A stretch of DNA of 62,090 nt, taken from assembly GCA_025358355.1 (NCBI GenBank), contig JANYJX010000113.1, forward strand, positions 1 to 62,090, given 5' to 3'. How positions within the stretch are numbered: the first letter of the stretch is position 1; each line of letters begins with the position of its first letter. Below, piece after piece: positions 16,900 to 25,049 of this stretch. Below the pieces are notes generated by a model. It was not told where the DNA came from. It ran no database searches and saw nothing but the letters and a program-made list of their open reading frames with translations. This DNA comes from Actinomycetes bacterium. GTDB lineage: Bacteria; Actinomycetota; Thermoleophilia; Gaiellales; Gaiellaceae. The position numbers and the translations under genes were made by a program.

Positions 16900-18798
16900 A
16901 TGCGTAGCCCGCTCACCCGGCATCGCTTGTGGCAAGTCGCCGTCGATGGCGCGATCGTCGCGGTCGCGTGGTGGCTTGCGTGGCATCTCCGCTTTGATCG
17001 AAGGCAACCCGGGTACTACAACCGCTACCTCGACTGGGACATCGTGCTCCTGGTCGTTGGGCTCAAGCTGCCGGTGTTCGTCTTCTCCGGCTTCTACAAC
17101 CGCTGGTGGCGGTACGTGTCGACTCGGGACATGTGGAGCGCGCTGCGCGGCGTAGGGCTCTCGACGCTGTTCGTTTATCTCGTCTTCACCGTTTTCACCG
17201 TGCACAAGGCGGCCGTCCCGCGCGGCGTCTGGTTCATCGACCTTCTGCTGTGCCTCGCGTTCGTCGCCGGTGTGCGCCTGCTTGCGCGCACGCTAATCGA
17301 GCGGCCGCGCCCCGGCAGGATCATCGCGCGTGGCAAGGAGGCGCTCGTCGTCGGTGCCGGCGATGCGGCGCAGCGAGTTGTCAAGGAGATGCTGCGCAAC
17401 CCGCAGCTCGGGTACACGCCGATCGGCCTCGTCGACGACGACCCGCGCAAGCGCAACCTCCGCCTGCATGGCATTCGCGTCCTCGGGACGATCGCCGACT
17501 TGCAGCATCTGATCCACGACCGCCGGCCCGACGAAGTCCTGATCGCGATCCCGTCGGCTCCGGGCGGGCTGCGCGAGCGGATCGTCGAGATCGCGCGCGC
17601 CGAAGGTCTCGACGTGAAGACGCTACCGAGCCTCACCGAGCTTGTCGCCGGAGACGTCACCCTCGCCGCGCAGCTGCGGCCGGTAGAGGTCGAGGACGTG
17701 CTCGGCCGCGAGCCGGTCGAGGTCGATCTCGAGTCGATCGCCGAGTATCTCCGCGACGAGACCGTTTTGGTGACGGGCGCGGGCGGCTCGATCGGCTCGG
17801 AGCTTTGCCGGCAGATCGCGCGGATCGGGCCGGCGCGGATCATCCTTGTCGACCACGCGGAGCCGGCGCTGTTCGAGATCGAGCGCGAGCTTGTCGACGA
17901 GCGCGGCTTCCACGCTGCCGCCGCGGTGGTAGCTGATGTGAAAAACACCGTGAAGATGCGCCAGGTCTTCGACAAGTACCGCCCGGGGGTCGTCTTCCAC
18001 GCGGCGGCGTACAAGCACGTCGCGATGATGGAAGCGAATCCGCTCGAGGCGGTGCGCAACAACACGCTTGGTACGCGCGCGGTCGCTGAGGTCGCGGTCG
18101 AGTTCGCCGCGAAGCGCTTTGTCCTCGTCTCGACCGACAAGGCGGCGAACCCCAAGACGGTGATGGGCCAGTCGAAGGCGCTGTGCGAGTGGATTGTCGA
18201 GACGTACGGACACCGTGCCGATGTCGCGACGCGCTTCGTCGCCGTGCGCTTCGGCAACGTGCTCGGTTCCTCCGGCAGCGTGATCCCGATCTTCCGCAAG
18301 CAGATCGCGCGCGGCGGCCCGCTGACGGTGACGCACCCCGAGATGACGCGCTACTTCATGACGATCCCGGAGGCGGTGCAGCTCGTCGTCCAAGCCGGCG
18401 CGATTGGCGGCCGCGGCCAGGTGTATGTGCTCGACATGGGTGAGCCGGTACGCATCGTCGACCTCGCCGAGAAGATGATCCAGCTCTCCGGCAAGGAGCC
18501 CGGTCGCGACATCGCGATCGAGTTCATCGGGCCGAAGCCGGGCGAGAAGCTGCACGAGGTGCTCGTCGGCGACGGCGAAGTCGTCACACCGAGCACGCAC
18601 GACGCGATCATGCAGCTGACCCGGCCGCCGATCGACGCTGCGTGGCTCGAGTCAGGCTTGCACGAGCTGGAGCGGCTCGTCGATGCGGGTGACACGTTGG
18701 AGGTCGTCGCGCTGCTCAGCAGGATGGTGCGCGAGCCGCAGCGCGTTGCGGCGGCAGTGACCCCTGCGGCAGGCACCGAGCACGCACGCCGCTCGTGA
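16900..18798 (+). CDS. Membrane-bound FlaA1/CapD/WbpM-type nucleotide-sugar 4,6-dehydratase
   Basis: 632 residues, the usual length for the long WbpM-type form. About four N-terminal transmembrane helices (residues 10-125) are followed by a first Rossmann-like domain (VVGAGDAAQRVV near 150) and the catalytic extended SDR domain with VTGAGGSIGSEL near 290, FHAAAYKHVAMME near 365 and VSTDKAANPKTVMG. The enzyme converts UDP-GlcNAc to a 4-keto-6-deoxy sugar. The usual SDR catalytic Tyr is replaced by Met in this subfamily, as the AANPKTVMGQSK stretch shows. It starts 13 bases after the aminotransferase. Confidence 0.92.
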   Translation: MRSPLTRHRLWQVAVDGAIVAVAWWLAWHLRFDRRQPGYYNRYLDWDIVLLVVGLKLPVFVFSGFYNRWWRYVSTRDMWSALRGVGLSTLFVYLVFTVFTVHKAAVPRGVWFIDLLLCLAFVAGVRLLARTLIERPRPGRIIARGKEALVVGAGDAAQRVVKEMLRNPQLGYTPIGLVDDDPRKRNLRLHGIRVLGTIADLQHLIHDRRPDEVLIAIPSAPGGLRERIVEIARAEGLDVKTLPSLTELVAGDVTLAAQLRPVEVEDVLGREPVEVDLESIAEYLRDETVLVTGAGGSIGSELCRQIARIGPARIILVDHAEPALFEIERELVDERGFHAAAAVVADVKNTVKMRQVFDKYRPGVVFHAAAYKHVAMMEANPLEAVRNNTLGTRAVAEVAVEFAAKRFVLVSTDKAANPKTVMGQSKALCEWIVETYGHRADVATRFVAVRFGNVLGSSGSVIPIFRKQIARGGPLTVTHPEMTRYFMTIPEAVQLVVQAGAIGGRGQVYVLDMGEPVRIVDLAEKMIQLSGKEPGRDIAIEFIGPKPGEKLHEVLVGDGEVVTPSTHDAIMQLTRPPIDAAWLESGLHELERLVDAGDTLEVVALLSRMVREPQRVAAAVTPAAGTEHARRS

Positions 18799-18805
18799 GG
18801 ACATA

Positions 18806-19600
18806 GTGCCGACGTTCGTCGTCGGTGATGTCCACGGCTATCCGGAGACACTCGCCAAGCTTCTGCGCGATGCAGGCCTGCTCGATCGCAGGCTGCGTTG
18901 GTCGGGCCGCGATGCCCGCCTGTGGCTGCTCGGCGATCTCGTCGACCGCGGACCGGATGGGATCGGCGTGATCGATCTTGTCATGCGGCTCGAGCGGGAG
19001 GGGCCTGTGCGCTGCCTGCTCGGGAACCACGAGGCGGTAATGCATTCCGTCGCGCGCTTCGAGGACGCGCGAGCGAGCGCGCTGGACGAGCTGTTCGCGT
19101 TGTACTGGCTGAATGGTGGGCAGGAGGCGGATCGGGCGCGGTTCCGGCCCGAGCATGCTGCGTGGATCGAACGGCTGCCGGCTGTTGCGCGTGTCGGCGA
19201 CTGGCTGTTGCTCCACTCCGACACCGACCTCTACCTGCGCTTTGGCCGGTCGATCGATGAGATCTGCGGGTCTGTCTCGACCATCTTGACCACCGGCGAT
19301 GCCGCCGCGGTGGAAGACCTCCTCGCCGATCTCGCCGATCGGACAGTCCTCAACGACCCGGGAGCCGTTGATCGCCTGCTGCAGACCCTCGGTGGCGCCC
19401 GGATCGTGCACGGGCACACGCCGATTGCATTCGTTACGGGAACCGAGCCGGACTGCGTCGTTCAGCCGCTCGTGTACGGCGGCGGTCGCGTGCTCAACGT
19501 CGACCATTGCCTGTTCGCCGGCGGGCCGGGGTTCATCACAGAGCTTCCCGTCGTGTCTCGTGACGAACACGGCACGAAGCCGTCCGACGCGGCTCCGTAG
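18806..19600 (+). CDS. Calcineurin-like metallophosphatase (diadenosine tetraphosphatase type)
   Basis: 264 residues from GTG, 7 bases after the dehydratase. The metal-binding motifs of PPP-type phosphatases are complete: VVGDVHGYPET, LLGDLVDRGPDG and CLLGNHEAVMHS, with a later HSDTD and VHGHTPI. The small size and DRGPD spacing fit symmetrical Ap4A hydrolase (ApaH) or serine/threonine phosphatase relatives. It acts in the cytoplasm on phosphoesters; the substrate cannot be decided from sequence. Confidence 0.85.
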   Translation: MPTFVVGDVHGYPETLAKLLRDAGLLDRRLRWSGRDARLWLLGDLVDRGPDGIGVIDLVMRLEREGPVRCLLGNHEAVMHSVARFEDARASALDELFALYWLNGGQEADRARFRPEHAAWIERLPAVARVGDWLLLHSDTDLYLRFGRSIDEICGSVSTILTTGDAAAVEDLLADLADRTVLNDPGAVDRLLQTLGGARIVHGHTPIAFVTGTEPDCVVQPLVYGGGRVLNVDHCLFAGGPGFITELPVVSRDEHGTKPSDAAP

Positions 19601-19603
19601 TCT
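19598..19603 (+). promoter_or_regulatory. Putative -10 hexamer upstream of the helicase gene
   Basis: TAGTCT overlaps the stop codon of the phosphatase gene and ends 6 bases before the helicase ATG. It fits the leaderless pattern. Confidence 0.4.
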
Positions 19604-19609
19604 GGCGAG

Positions 19610-21427
19610 ATGGATCTCGACCGCCTGAATGCCGAACAGCGCCGCGCCGCCGAGACGGTCTCAGGCCCGGTCTGCATCCTGGCCGGTGCGGGGACCGGGA
19701 AGACGACCACGGTGACGTATCGCATCGCACAGCAAGTCGCGACAGGCACATTCGCGGCGGGCGAGATTCTCGCCGTGACGTTCACCGACAAGGCTGCGGG
19801 CGGGCTGCGGACGCGGCTGGCCGCACTTGGTGCGAGTGGTGTTCGTGCCAGCACGTTCCACTCGGCAGCCCTTGCCCAGCTGCGTCACTTCAGGCCGGAT
19901 GCAGTCGGCGAGATCCTCGCGTCGAAGGCGGTCATGCTACGCCAGATCGGCAACAGCCTCCCCGGTGCGTTCCGCTTCCGCCCGGCCGGCGACCTGGCAA
20001 CCGAGATCGAGTGGGCGAAAAACCGGCGCATCACGCCGGAGCGTTACCTCGCCGCCGCGCAGGACAGGACGCCGCCCTTGCCGCACGACCTCATGTTCCG
20101 GGTCTACCGTGACTACGAGCGGCGCAAGGCCGACGCGCGACTGACCGACTTCGAGGATCTGCTCGGGCGAACAGTCGAGCTGTACGAGACCGACGACATC
20201 GCGGCCGAAACCTTCCGCAGTCGCTACCGCGCGTTCACGGTGGACGAGTACCAGGATGTCAACGCGCTGCAGCAGACGTTGCTCCAGCTATGGCTCGGAG
20301 GCCGCGACGAGCTGTGCGCGGTGGGCGACGACTACCAGTCGATCTATGGCTTCACGGGTGCCGGGCCGGAGCATCTGCTCGCGTTCGCGCGGCGCGCCCA
20401 GGTCGTTTTGCTCGAGGTGAATTACCGCTCGACGCCGCAGGTTTTGGCGATCGCGAACCGTCTCGTGTCGAAGCTCGGCGGTGCCGCGAAGACGCTGACG
20501 CCGACACGCGCTGCTGGTCAAGAGCCAACGCTGGCGGGCTTCGACTCGTGGGCCGAGGAGGGCGCGCGAATCGTCGATTCCATCCGCGCGCTGCACTCCG
20601 CGGGCGTCCCTCTCGAGGAACAGGCGATCCTCGTGCGCACGAACGCGCGCTCGGCCGACGTCGAGGAGGTGCTGCACGGTGCGGGAATCCCGTTCCAGGG
20701 CGCGTCGCTGCTTGCGCGCGAAGGCGCTCGCTCCTTGCTCAGGAAGCTGCGCGGCGCGCGCGGTCCCGCGGGCGAGACGGTGATCGGCGCGGCGCGGGCG
20801 CTCGGTTGGGAGCCAACGCCGCCGGACGACTTGGGCGATCGCGAGCAAACGCGGCAAAGCGATCTCGCGCGTATCGTCGAGATCGCGAGTCACCTCGTCG
20901 ACGTGAGCGAGCTGTCGGGCGAGCTCGAGCGCCGGTTCGGCTCTGGCGTCGCCACGGGCGTCCATCTGCTGACGCTGCATCGTGCGAAGGGCCTCGAGTG
21001 GGACGCCGTCTTCCTGCCCCGCGTGGAGGATGGCGAGCTGCCGATCCGGCGCGGCGACATCGACGAGGAGCGGCGCCTGCTGTACGTCGGGCTCACGCGT
21101 GCGCGCACGCATCTCACGCTGACGTGGAGCGGGAAGCCGAGCCGGTTCCTGCGCGAGCTCGGTGCCGAGGCTGTGGCGGCTCCACGGCGCGAGAAGGTCG
21201 CCGCCGCCGATCTCACGCCGCTCGGCAAAGCGCTTCGCGAATGGCGGCTCGAGCGCTCGAAGGCCGATGGCGTCCCCGCCTATGTCGTGTTCCACGACAG
21301 CACGCTCGCCGAGATCGAGCGGCTCTCACCGGCAACGATCGGCGACCTCGGTCGCGTCTCGGGCGTCGGGCCAACCAAGCTCGAGCGCTACGGCGACGCC
21401 GTGCTCGCGGTGCTCAGCCGAGCATGA
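19610..21427 (+). CDS. UvrD/Rep-type DNA helicase with C-terminal HRDC-like domain
   Basis: 605 residues. Superfamily 1 motifs appear in order: Walker A ILAGAGTGKTTTV near 23-35, motif Ia AVTFTDKAAG, motif II VDEYQDVNALQQ, motif III GDDYQSIYGFTGA, motif V LLTLHRAKGLEWD and motif VI RLLYVGLTRAR. The tail (about 530-605) resembles an HRDC domain, with a VSGVGPTKLERYG segment. That arrangement is like actinobacterial UvrD2, although the protein is shorter than most UvrD2. It would unwind DNA 3' to 5' in repair. Its end overlaps the convergent DUF354 gene by 14 bases. Confidence 0.92.
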   Translation: MDLDRLNAEQRRAAETVSGPVCILAGAGTGKTTTVTYRIAQQVATGTFAAGEILAVTFTDKAAGGLRTRLAALGASGVRASTFHSAALAQLRHFRPDAVGEILASKAVMLRQIGNSLPGAFRFRPAGDLATEIEWAKNRRITPERYLAAAQDRTPPLPHDLMFRVYRDYERRKADARLTDFEDLLGRTVELYETDDIAAETFRSRYRAFTVDEYQDVNALQQTLLQLWLGGRDELCAVGDDYQSIYGFTGAGPEHLLAFARRAQVVLLEVNYRSTPQVLAIANRLVSKLGGAAKTLTPTRAAGQEPTLAGFDSWAEEGARIVDSIRALHSAGVPLEEQAILVRTNARSADVEEVLHGAGIPFQGASLLAREGARSLLRKLRGARGPAGETVIGAARALGWEPTPPDDLGDREQTRQSDLARIVEIASHLVDVSELSGELERRFGSGVATGVHLLTLHRAKGLEWDAVFLPRVEDGELPIRRGDIDEERRLLYVGLTRARTHLTLTWSGKPSRFLRELGAEAVAAPRREKVAAADLTPLGKALREWRLERSKADGVPAYVVFHDSTLAEIERLSPATIGDLGRVSGVGPTKLERYGDAVLAVLSRA

Positions 21428-22415
21428 GATCCAGCAGAAGTGCTGGATCGCGCCGAACGCGCTCGGCCGTGGTCGTGCGCTTGCGGAGATCGAGATCGTC
21501 CACGGCCGTGAGCCCGCGCAGCCTGCCGTCGCTTTCGAGTGCTGCGTCGACTGCGCCGAGCGTGCCCGCGAAGACCGTATAGACGGGAACGCCGAGCGCG
21601 ACTGCCTCGCGGTTCATCGTGCCGCCGGCCGAGACGACGAGATCGGCGCTCGCGACGAGGCTCGGCGCGTCAATCGCGCGCTCGGGAACGATCAGCGAAG
21701 GCAGCCTGAGACCCGAGATTGCGGCGCGCTGCTCGGCGGTTCGCGGTAGCACCACCGCGTGGACGCCGGGGTCGCTGCCCAGCCGCTGCAGGACACTCGG
21801 GAACACGGCGTTGCCGTGCCGGTGGTACACCGAAACATCCGGCGGCGTCCGCACAACCACGACGACACGCGACCGATCAACACCGAGCGCGTCGAGCACG
21901 GCCGGGTCAGGCTCGAAGCCGCCGAGGTAGTACTCCTCCTTCAGACCGGGGTAGCGCCGGAGCTTCCACTCCGGTGCGCGGAGCCGGTTGAGCCGCTCAA
22001 CGGGAATCGCGTCCGGCACGACGACGCGTGTCGTGGCCGAGCAGCCCAGGGTGTGCTGGAGACGCGCGAACTCGTAGTCGAACGCGTATGCCGACGAAAT
22101 CCCGAGCGAGCGCGCGGTGAGCGGCAGCTCGTGCGACGCGTGCGAGAGCGCCACGTCGAACCCGCGCCCGCGCGCGAACCGCCGCAGCGCGAGCAGCCGT
22201 CCGCCAAGCGCGCGCGCCTTCCCAAAAGCGCTCGCGCCGCCGTGCGCAGGCCCGACGACGTGGTGCTCGATCCCGGCGTCGTCTAGTAGCTCGAGCGTCT
22301 GCGCGTACTCGCGCGCGCTCACCGTGACCTCGTGGCCGCGCGTCCGGAGCAGGTCGATCAGCGGCCGAAAGAACGGCACGTGAGGCGAGTTGGTGATGTC
22401 GATCCAGACGCGCAT
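21414..22415 (-). CDS. DUF354 family protein (GT-B-like)
   Basis: 333 residues. The ATG used gives MRVWIDITNSPHVPFFRPL, the typical DUF354 N-terminus, and GAGG lies 5 bases before it; an in-frame ATG five codons upstream is less likely. Later segments include YAFDYEFARLQHTL and VSAGGTMNREAVALGVPVY, the latter resembling the nucleotide-sugar end of GT-B glycosyltransferases. The family is common in archaea and bacteria and has no settled activity; a glycosyltransferase or epimerase-like role is inferred from fold. It is divergent from the LysR gene with a gap of only 26 bases. Confidence 0.82.
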   Translation of the reverse strand: MRVWIDITNSPHVPFFRPLIDLLRTRGHEVTVSAREYAQTLELLDDAGIEHHVVGPAHGGASAFGKARALGGRLLALRRFARGRGFDVALSHASHELPLTARSLGISSAYAFDYEFARLQHTLGCSATTRVVVPDAIPVERLNRLRAPEWKLRRYPGLKEEYYLGGFEPDPAVLDALGVDRSRVVVVVRTPPDVSVYHRHGNAVFPSVLQRLGSDPGVHAVVLPRTAEQRAAISGLRLPSLIVPERAIDAPSLVASADLVVSAGGTMNREAVALGVPVYTVFAGTLGAVDAALESDGRLRGLTAVDDLDLRKRTTTAERVRRDPALLLDLMLG

Positions 22416-22429
22416 GCAGTCCTCAGACA

Positions 22430-22435
22430 TAGTAT
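22430..22435 (+). promoter_or_regulatory. Putative -10 hexamer of the LysR gene, in a shared divergent promoter
   Basis: TAGTAT ends 6 bases before the LysR ATG. The overlapping ATAGTA reads TACTAT on the other strand and could serve the DUF354 gene. LysR proteins often repress their own gene from such a site. Confidence 0.45.
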
Positions 22436-22441
22436 TTGCTT

Positions 22442-23338
22442 ATGGACACGCGCCAGCTAGCTGCATTCTGCGCCGTTGTCGAGCGTAAGAGCTTCTCGCA
22501 AGCTGCCGAGCGACTCGGCGTCACGCAGCCGGCCGTGTCGCTGCAGATCCGCGCACTGGAGAAGCGCCTCGACACACAGTTGCTCGACCGGTCGGGGCGT
22601 CGAGTCGAGCCAACCGAAGCCGGCTGGCGGCTGTATCGCGGCGCGCAGCGCATGCTACAGCTGGAGGATCAGCTCCTCGACCAGCTCGCGGCCGAGGGTG
22701 ACGGAGCGATCAGCGGCGAGCTCTCGATCGGCGCGTCGACCGGGCCGGCCGCGATCGTCGTTCCGTTACTGCTTGGCGAGTTTCAGCGCGTGAACCCCGC
22801 GGTTCGCGTCTCGCTCCGCGTTCACGACACGCAGACCATCGTCCAGCTCGTCGCTGATCGGGAACTCGAGCTCGGCATCGTCGGCGCGGCTCGGCGGCAT
22901 CGCGCCGTGCAGTTCGAGCCGTTCATGCGCGACGAGGTGATCCTCGCGTGCCCGCCGGGACATCGCTTCGCCGGGAAGACGATCGAGCTTGACGACCTCC
23001 AAGGCGAGCCGCTGATCGTGATGCAGGAGGGCGCTGGCGTGCGGGCTGTTGTCGAGGATGAGCTGCGGCGCCTCGGAACGAAGCTGCGCGACCTCGACGT
23101 CACGCTGGAGCTGGGGTTGCAGGAGTCGGTGCGCAGCGCGGTTCAGGCCGGCTACGGGATCTCGTTCATCTCGCGTGCCGCGATCGAGCGCGAGCTCGCT
23201 GCGGGAACACTGGCCGAAGCACGCGTGGCGGGAATGGACGCCACTCGCGAGATCTCACTCGCGCGCGGCACAGGTCGCGTGCCCACGCGAGCCGCGCAGG
23301 CGTTCGTCGCGTTCGCCCGCGAGCGACTCGACAGCTAG
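22442..23338 (+). CDS. LysR family transcriptional regulator
   Basis: 298 residues. A winged helix-turn-helix occupies residues about 1-60 (TRQLAAFCAVVERKSFSQAA, then TQPAVSLQIRALEKRL), and the LysR substrate-binding domain about 88-295. The ATG is chosen because the -10-like TAGTAT lies 6 bases upstream. The binding-domain pattern (GPAAIVVPLLLGEF, FEPFMRDEVILACPPGH, QAGYGISFISRAA) resembles CysB/CysL-type regulators. The target is probably the divergent DUF354 gene or distant genes. It converges on the CBS gene with a shared CTAG stop. Confidence 0.9.
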   Translation: MDTRQLAAFCAVVERKSFSQAAERLGVTQPAVSLQIRALEKRLDTQLLDRSGRRVEPTEAGWRLYRGAQRMLQLEDQLLDQLAAEGDGAISGELSIGASTGPAAIVVPLLLGEFQRVNPAVRVSLRVHDTQTIVQLVADRELELGIVGAARRHRAVQFEPFMRDEVILACPPGHRFAGKTIELDDLQGEPLIVMQEGAGVRAVVEDELRRLGTKLRDLDVTLELGLQESVRSAVQAGYGISFISRAAIERELAAGTLAEARVAGMDATREISLARGTGRVPTRAAQAFVAFARERLDS

Positions 23339-23721
23339 CGGGCGGCTGCGGCGTTCTTCGTTGCCGCGACAACGCGGCGGAGGCTCACGACGCCGACGAC
23401 ATCGGTGCCCTCGACGATCGGCAGATGCCGGAAGCCGCGATCGAGCATCAGCTGTTCGGCCTCCTCGCAGTCCATCTCGGGGATCGCGGTCACGGGATTG
23501 ACGGTCATGAACTGCCGCACCCGCGCCTCGCTCGAATGGACACGGGCTGCCATTGCCTTGAGCAAGTCGCGTTCCGTGAGGATCCCGATCAGCGTGCCGA
23601 AGTCCTTGACGACGACTGAGCCGACATTCAGCGCGGTCATCTTCTCGGCGACCTCGCCGAGCGTGTCCTCGGGCGCAACCGTGATGAACTCCGTGCGCAT
23701 GACTTCGGACAGGATTGCCAC
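23335..23721 (-). CDS. Tandem CBS-domain protein
   Basis: 128 residues from GTG, consisting only of two CBS motifs: VMRTEFITVAPEDTLGEVAE with GILTERDLL in the first half, and FMTVNPVTAIPEMD with HLPIVEGTDVVGVVS in the second. Stand-alone CBS pairs form Bateman modules that bind adenosyl nucleotides and regulate partners. No partner is obvious here. A TACACT hexamer 6 bases before the start suggests its own leaderless promoter. Confidence 0.88.
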   Translation of the reverse strand: MAILSEVMRTEFITVAPEDTLGEVAEKMTALNVGSVVVKDFGTLIGILTERDLLKAMAARVHSSEARVRQFMTVNPVTAIPEMDCEEAEQLMLDRGFRHLPIVEGTDVVGVVSLRRVVAATKNAAAAR

Positions 23722-23727
23722 GGCCTC

Positions 23728-23733
23728 AGTGTA
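23728..23733 (-). promoter_or_regulatory. Putative -10 hexamer of the CBS gene
   Basis: TACACT (minus strand) ends 6 bases before the GTG start, and no ribosome binding site is seen. Confidence 0.45.
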
Positions 23734-23778
23734 GCCGCGTTCGCCGCAGAGTCCTATCTCTAGCTGGCAAATGTTTGG

Positions 23779-24651
23779 CTACAGAAACGGGATCACGGCC
23801 GCGCAGATTGCGCCTGCGATGCCGCAGTAGAGCGCGAACGGCGTCAGTCGATTCGTCTCGAAGAAGCGCAGGAGCACGCGCACGGCGATGTATGCAGTAA
23901 CTGCGGAACAGAGCGAGGCGACGAGAGCCTGCCCGCGTATCCCGGCGCCATGCGGGCCGAAAAGCTCGGGCAGCTTGAGAATTGCGGCCGCGCCAATGAT
24001 CGGCGTCGCCAGGAGAAATGCGAACCTGGCCGCGTCACGATTCGAGAGCCCGGCGAGTAAGCCGCCGCCCATTGTGGCCCCAGAGCGCGAGAAGCCGGGG
24101 ATCAGCGCGAGAGCCTGAGCGGCGCCAATGCCGAACGCGTGCGGGAAGCCGACCTGCTTTGCGAGGCGCGCGTCGTCGTCCGTGTCCGTCTCGGGCGCGC
24201 GCCGGCGTAGGAGCTCGGCGCCGTAGAGCAGGAAGCCGTTCAGCATCAAGAAGATCGCGGCCGATTCCGGCGAGGCGAAGACGCGGCGCAGCGGATGCTC
24301 GAGCAGCAACCCGAGCAGGCCTGCGGGGATCGTCCCGACGACGAGCAGCCAACCGAGCTTTGCGTCGTTGTCGTCAGGCGCGATGCCGCGATCGCGCAAG
24401 CTTCGCCCCATTCCCTTGATGATCCGCACCCAATCGCGCCAGAAGAACAACAGCAGCACGATCGCCGTGGCGAGGTGCGTTGCGACCAAGAAGCTCAGAA
24501 AGTACGGGTCGTTCTGGTGGATGTCCCACCCGAGCAGCCGAGGCAGGATCACGCTGTGGCCGAGGCTCGAGATGGGGAACAGCTCCGAGACTCCCTGCAG
24601 GAGCCCGAGAGCAATCGCCTGAGCGTACGAGATCAGCGAGCCGACGATCAC
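23779..24651 (-). CDS. uppP: Undecaprenyl-diphosphatase (UppP/BacA)
   Basis: 290 residues, eight predicted membrane segments. The catalytic motifs are present in slightly altered form: GVSELFPISSLGH near residues 19-31 (canonical GxTEFLPISSSGH) and PGFSRSGAT near 188-196. The enzyme removes a phosphate from undecaprenyl diphosphate to recycle the lipid carrier for peptidoglycan and surface polymers, and its action fits the many glycan genes nearby. The GTG start overlaps the stop of the small membrane gene upstream (GTGA), so the two are coupled. Confidence 0.9.
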   Translation of the reverse strand: MIVGSLISYAQAIALGLLQGVSELFPISSLGHSVILPRLLGWDIHQNDPYFLSFLVATHLATAIVLLLFFWRDWVRIIKGMGRSLRDRGIAPDDNDAKLGWLLVVGTIPAGLLGLLLEHPLRRVFASPESAAIFLMLNGFLLYGAELLRRRAPETDTDDDARLAKQVGFPHAFGIGAAQALALIPGFSRSGATMGGGLLAGLSNRDAARFAFLLATPIIGAAAILKLPELFGPHGAGIRGQALVASLCSAVTAYIAVRVLLRFFETNRLTPFALYCGIAGAICAAVIPFL

Positions 24652-24893
24652 GCAGCTTTCTTCTTCCCGGTCTGGAACCAGGCGAAGACGAGTGCGGCCA
24701 ACCCGACGAAGAACGCCGCGATGCCGTGCTTGATGTGGTGATGGTTGGCTTCAGCTGCGTGCTTGGCGACGTGGCCGGGGAAGAACGACGGCAGAGAGCT
24801 CGCGGGCTCGACCCAGTAGACGAACGCGATCACGATCAGCGCGACGCCGCCAAGGGCGACGAGGCCGACGATCAGCGGGGAGCGTGTGTTCAC
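24648..24893 (-). CDS. Small two-helix membrane protein with a His-rich loop
   Basis: 81 residues from GTG, preceded by GGGA. Two hydrophobic helices (about 8-28 and 57-73) flank a polar loop holding HVAKHAAEANHHHIKHG. The tail is GKKKAA, and two basic ends around the helices suggest that the termini are cytoplasmic and the His cluster extracytoplasmic. No family was recognised. It is translationally coupled to uppP, so it may modulate that enzyme or bind metal at the membrane; both are guesses. Confidence 0.65.
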   Translation of the reverse strand: MNTRSPLIVGLVALGGVALIVIAFVYWVEPASSLPSFFPGHVAKHAAEANHHHIKHGIAAFFVGLAALVFAWFQTGKKKAA

Positions 24894-25036
24894 GAGTGTC
24901 CCTTTCGTTCAATGATTTGAGGCCCGGCCGGCCCCGAAAGTCAGTTCGCGGGAAGTATGGCGAAGCCTGCGCGAAAGCGCGCCGCTGTCTCGGTCGAATA
25001 AGGGCTAGTAATCGCGTGGATTAGCGTTGCGACTGC

Positions 25037-25042
25037 TAGCCT
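25037..25042 (+). promoter_or_regulatory. Putative -10 hexamer of the FAD/fumarase/ComA operon
   Basis: TAGCCT lies 7 bases before the ATG of the first gene, and no ribosome binding site is visible. Confidence 0.4.
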
Positions 25043-25049
25043 GGATGCG

